The translations under genes were made by a program, and so were the position numbers. This document shows, one piece after another, positions 61,245 through 64,000 of a stretch of DNA of 64,000 bases. This DNA comes from Caballeronia sp. INDeC2. GTDB taxonomy: Bacteria > Pseudomonadota > Gammaproteobacteria > Burkholderiales > Burkholderiaceae. Location of the stretch: assembly GCF_023631325.1 (NCBI RefSeq), contig NZ_JALQDG010000044.1:52242-116241 (forward strand). Reading direction: 5' to 3'. Every line of letters starts with the position of its first letter. The stretch's first letter is position 1. The notes under the pieces were generated by a model. The model did no database searches. It was not told the DNA's origin and was given only the letters and a program-made list of their open reading frames with translations.

Positions 61245-61700
61245 TCATTTCGCGAGCGCGCGCAATTTCCCAGGCGACAGGAAGAAATCGCCGTTGTCCG
61301 CGAGCTGTCCGATCATGAAGTCGATGAACGTTCGCACGCGCAGCGGCTGCTCCGTGCGATGCCGATAGTAGATGTAGATGGATTCGCGCGGCGTCAGATG
61401 CCGCGTGAGCAAGGGCACGAGCTGACCTTCGCGGATATGCGTGACCGCCGAGAAACTGCCGAGCTGACCGATCGCGAGACGGGCGAGCACCGCGTCGGTT
61501 TGCGCATCGATATCGTTCGCGCAAAGCGATGCCGCGACCTCGCGATAGACGATGCGGGCGACGCGCACACGATCAACTGGATCGGCACGAGACGCCGCGC
61601 AATCGCGCCGCCGGCGGGCGGAGAGCCGTCACAGTCCGACATCGGCGCGTTCCTCGACGAGATCGGTGAAATGATCGTCGGAACGCACATCCCGCGCGGC
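61245..61700 (-). pseudogene. LysR-family regulator remnant (effector-domain fragments only)
   Basis: Only pieces of a LysR effector domain remain. The first part (about 61700-61632) reads DDHFTDLVEERADVGL and then meets a TGA (61629-61631). The next part continues in another frame (GGAIARRLVPIQLIVCASPA), and the last part (61568-61245) returns to the first frame with YREVAASL and ends PLRVRTFIDFMIGQL. The helix-turn-helix part is absent. The remnant abuts the ilvD terminator, so an earlier deletion probably removed its 5' end. Confidence 0.8.
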
Positions 61701-61744
61701 AAAAAGACGAAGCCGCTCTCCCCAAGAAGTCGACGACGACTCAT

Positions 61745-61770
61745 AAAAAAAAGCCGCTCGAAAGAGCGGC
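61745..61770 (-). terminator. Intrinsic terminator of ilvD
   Basis: On the minus strand GCCGCTC (61770-61764) pairs with GAGCGGC (61759-61753) around a four-base loop, followed by eight T (complement of A 61745-61752). It lies 26 bp after the ilvD stop. Confidence 0.92.
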
Positions 61771-61796
61771 CTCCAATACTTCCGGTCAAGGCAGCC

Positions 61797-63656
61797 TCAA
61801 TCGTCGAGCAAGGACAAATCCCTCACCGCCCCCTTATCCGCCGACATAACAAGCTTCGCATAAGCTTTCAACGCCGCCGACACCTTCCGCGGACGCTGCT
61901 TCGCCGGCTTCCACCCCTTCGCGTTCTGTTCCTCGCGACGACGCGCGAGTTCCTCATCGGACAGCAGCACATCGATCGTGCGATTGGGAATATCGATGCG
62001 AATCTTGTCGCCATCGCGCACGAGACCGATCGCACCGCCCGCCGCCGCCTCGGGCGAGCAATGGCCGATCGACAGCCCCGACGTGCCGCCCGAGAAGCGC
62101 CCATCCGTCAGCAGCGCGCACGCCTTGCCGAGACCCTTCGACTTGATATAGCTCGTCGGATAGAGCATTTCCTGCATGCCCGGACCACCCTTCGGACCTT
62201 CATAACGGACGATGACGACATCGCCGGCCTTGACCTTGTCGTTGAGGATGTTCTCCACGGCCTCATCCTGCGACTCGGTGACATGCGCCGTGCCTTCGAA
62301 CACGAGAATGCTTTCATCGACGCCCGCCGTCTTCACGACGCATCCGTCCAGCGCGATGTTGCCCCTCAGCACCGCGAGGCCGCCTTCCTTCGAAAACGCA
62401 TGTTCGTAGGAACGAATGCAGCCTTCGGCGCGATCGGTGTCGAGACTCGGCCAGCGCGTGTTCTGGCTGAACGCCGTTTGCGTGGGAACGCCCGCGGGGC
62501 CTGCCATGTAGAAAGTCTTGACGGCTTCATCCTCGGTGCGCTTCACGTCCCACTGATCGAGCGCGTCTTTCAGCGTGGGCGCATGCACGGTCGGCACGTC
62601 GGTGTGCAACTTGCCCGCGCGATCCAGTTCACCCAGGATCGCCATGATGCCGCCCGCGCGATGCACGTCCTCGATGTGGTACTTGTTCGTGTTGGGCGCG
62701 ACCTTGCACAGTTGCGGCACGGTGCGCGACAGACGATCGATGTCCGCCATCGTGAAATCGATCTCGGCTTCGCGCGCGATCGCCAGCAAGTGCAGGATCG
62801 TGTTGGTCGAGCCGCCCATCGCGATATCGAGCGTCATCGCGTTTTCGAAGGCCTTGAAGCCGACCGAGCGCGGCAGCACGCGCGCTTCCTCATGCTCGTA
62901 GTAACGGCGCGCCAGTTCGACGATACCCCGTCCCGCGCGCTTGAAAAGCTGCTCGCGATCGGCATGCGTCGCGACCACGGTGCCGTTGCCGGGCAACGAG
63001 AGGCCGAGCGCTTCGGTGAGGCAGTTCATCGAGTTGGCCGTGAACATGCCCGAGCACGAGCCGCACGTCGGGCACGCGGAGCGTTCGACTTCCGCGACTT
63101 CGGCATCGGAGTACGACGAGTCAGCGGCGATCACCATCGCATCGACGAGATCGAGCTTCTTCAACTCGATGGCCTTCGTCTTCGGATTCGCGAGGCGCGT
63201 CTTGCCCGCTTCCATCGGGCCGCCGGACACGAAGATCACGGGGATGTTCAGGCGCATCGCGGCCATCAGCATGCCCGGAGTGATCTTGTCGCAGTTCGAG
63301 ATGCAGACCATGGCGTCGGCGCAATGCGCGTTGACCATGTACTCGACCGAATCGGCGATGATGTCGCGGCTCGGCAGCGAATACAGCATGCCGTCGTGAC
63401 CCATCGCGATGCCGTCATCGACGGCGATGGTGTTGAACTCTTTCGCTACGCCGCCCGCGGCCTCGATCTCGCGCGCGACGAGCTGCCCCAGGTCTTTCAG
63501 ATGCACATGTCCCGGCACGAACTGGGTGAACGAGTTGACGACGGCGATGATCGGCTTCGAGAAGTCTTCGTCTTTCATGCCGGTGGCGCGCCACAACGAG
63601 CGCGCGCCCGCCATGTTGCGGCCGGCGGTAGAGGTTTTGGAACGGTATGTGGGCAT
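61797..63656 (-). CDS. ilvD: Dihydroxy-acid dehydratase
   Basis: A 619-residue Fe-S dehydratase of the IlvD/Edd family, which makes the 2-keto acids in valine, leucine and isoleucine synthesis. The start MPTYRSKTSTAGRNMAGARS is typical. Cluster cysteines occur in VCISNCDKITPGM and ACPTCGSCSGMFTANSMNC, and the substrate region GGPGMQEMLYPTSY follows. Length and motifs match enterobacterial-type IlvD. It is monocistronic: a LysR remnant lies downstream and the sdhB terminator upstream (174 bp). Confidence 0.97.
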   Translation of the reverse strand: MPTYRSKTSTAGRNMAGARSLWRATGMKDEDFSKPIIAVVNSFTQFVPGHVHLKDLGQLVAREIEAAGGVAKEFNTIAVDDGIAMGHDGMLYSLPSRDIIADSVEYMVNAHCADAMVCISNCDKITPGMLMAAMRLNIPVIFVSGGPMEAGKTRLANPKTKAIELKKLDLVDAMVIAADSSYSDAEVAEVERSACPTCGSCSGMFTANSMNCLTEALGLSLPGNGTVVATHADREQLFKRAGRGIVELARRYYEHEEARVLPRSVGFKAFENAMTLDIAMGGSTNTILHLLAIAREAEIDFTMADIDRLSRTVPQLCKVAPNTNKYHIEDVHRAGGIMAILGELDRAGKLHTDVPTVHAPTLKDALDQWDVKRTEDEAVKTFYMAGPAGVPTQTAFSQNTRWPSLDTDRAEGCIRSYEHAFSKEGGLAVLRGNIALDGCVVKTAGVDESILVFEGTAHVTESQDEAVENILNDKVKAGDVVIVRYEGPKGGPGMQEMLYPTSYIKSKGLGKACALLTDGRFSGGTSGLSIGHCSPEAAAGGAIGLVRDGDKIRIDIPNRTIDVLLSDEELARRREEQNAKGWKPAKQRPRKVSAALKAYAKLVMSADKGAVRDLSLLDD

Positions 63657-63830
63657 CGTGGTTGCTGTTGAAATATCGCGGAATGAAAGCGGGCCACGAG
63701 GGTAAAGGCCCTTGCGCAGGGGTCGACGACCTTTTGGGTCGGGCGGGCGCGAATTTTGGGATTATCACATACCTGCTTCGTTCGTTTTGCTTCGTTCGGC
63801 TGCTTCACCGCGTAGCGAAATCCCGCGAAT

Positions 63831-63866
63831 AAAAAAATGGCGCAGCCTCTTTGAAGGCTGCGCCAT
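63831..63866 (-). terminator. Intrinsic terminator after sdhB
   Basis: On the minus strand ATGGCGCAGCC (63866-63856) pairs with GGCTGCGCCAT (63847-63837), an 11-bp stem with loop of 8, followed by a T-run (complement of A 63831-63836). It starts 20 bp after the sdhB stop. Confidence 0.92.
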
Positions 63867-63886
63867 CTCTTCGTTCGAGCGGGCTA

Positions 63887-64000
63887 TCAGACAGCCCGCC
63901 GCACCATCAATTCCTTGATCTTACCGATCGCCTTGGTCGGATTGAGCCCCTTCGGGCACACGTCGACGCAATTCATGATCGTGTGGCAACGGAACAGACG
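63887..64000 (-). CDS. sdhB: Succinate dehydrogenase iron-sulfur subunit, C-terminal end (5' part outside the window)
   Basis: The last 37 residues of SdhB are visible: CHTIMNCVDVCPKGLNPTKA with the cysteines of the [3Fe-4S]/[4Fe-4S] C-terminal ferredoxin domain, ending in KIKELMVRRAV. SdhB passes electrons from the flavoprotein SdhA to quinone in complex II. The rest of the gene, and presumably sdhA/C/D, lies beyond the right edge. A strong terminator follows the stop, so sdhB is the last gene of its transcript here. Confidence 0.93.
   Translation of the reverse strand, partial: RLFRCHTIMNCVDVCPKGLNPTKAIGKIKELMVRRAV

Noticed and set aside
61359..63671. 770-codon plus-strand open frame over ilvD
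   Set aside because: It is wholly antisense to a certain ilvD gene and shows no domain; a GC-rich shadow frame.

Overview
The window is GC-rich, densely coded chromosomal DNA that reads as a Burkholderiaceae betaproteobacterium, probably of the Caballeronia/Paraburkholderia type. The basis is protein style and gene content: many LysR regulators, Dpp-type importers, an FkbO/Hyg5-like chorismatase, sulfur-scavenging genes, ilvD and sdhB. This assignment is inferred from the sequence only; no database search was done. No insertion sequences, prophage genes, rRNA genes or CRISPR arrays were seen. One tRNA (Leu, GAG) is present.

Region 1 (1-23.5 kb) looks like a catabolic region for N-containing compounds. 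It opens with a class III aminotransferase cut by the window edge, an Lrp/AsnC regulator, a tartrate-dehydrogenase-like enzyme, a succinate-semialdehyde-type aldehyde dehydrogenase and an aspartoacylase-like zinc hydrolase, all on the plus strand. A ten-gene minus-strand run follows (15899 down to 5188). It encodes a HAD hydrolase, a DAO-type flavoenzyme, a Tat-exported binding protein, two permeases, a fused double ATPase, a three-subunit HcnABC/opine-oxidase-like dehydrogenase and a minimal AraC protein. Several of its junctions are ATGA overlaps. Another aldehyde dehydrogenase, a GNAT protein, a second binding protein, a TMADH/DgcA-like flavoprotein and a GcvA-like LysR follow. The likely logic is to import an N-substituted amino acid or opine-like compound, strip it oxidatively, oxidise the aldehyde and transaminate.

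Region 2 (23.5-44 kb) is mixed. It holds a mechanosensitive channel, tRNA-Leu with an antisense LysR gene ending inside it, NDH-2, an orphan NuoM-like subunit, a dicarboxylate/glutamate symporter with a solitary amino-acid binding protein, a hybrid histidine kinase and a diguanylate cyclase. Next come a beta-oxidation block (two acyl-CoA dehydrogenases and a FadB-like fusion) with a divergent LysR, a DMT exporter with a divergent LysR, and a ribbon-helix-helix/chorismatase gene pair. A collapsed hybrid-kinase pseudogene lies at 44.3-44.9 kb.

Region 3 (44.9-56.9 kb) is an organosulfur island. It has three LLM-class FMNH2-dependent monooxygenases, a nitroreductase, an SDR lacking its catalytic Tyr and Lys, a four-domain rhodanese with one active cysteine, an SfnB-like flavoprotein, an SsuCBA-type sulfonate importer and an FMN reductase. 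I consider this the best candidate for an incompletely described system.

Region 4 (56.9-64 kb) holds housekeeping and small genes: a tiny conserved-looking protein, a Bcr/CflA exporter, DUF2278, CHAD, NUDIX and BON proteins, a LysR remnant, ilvD, and the 3' end of sdhB cut by the right edge.
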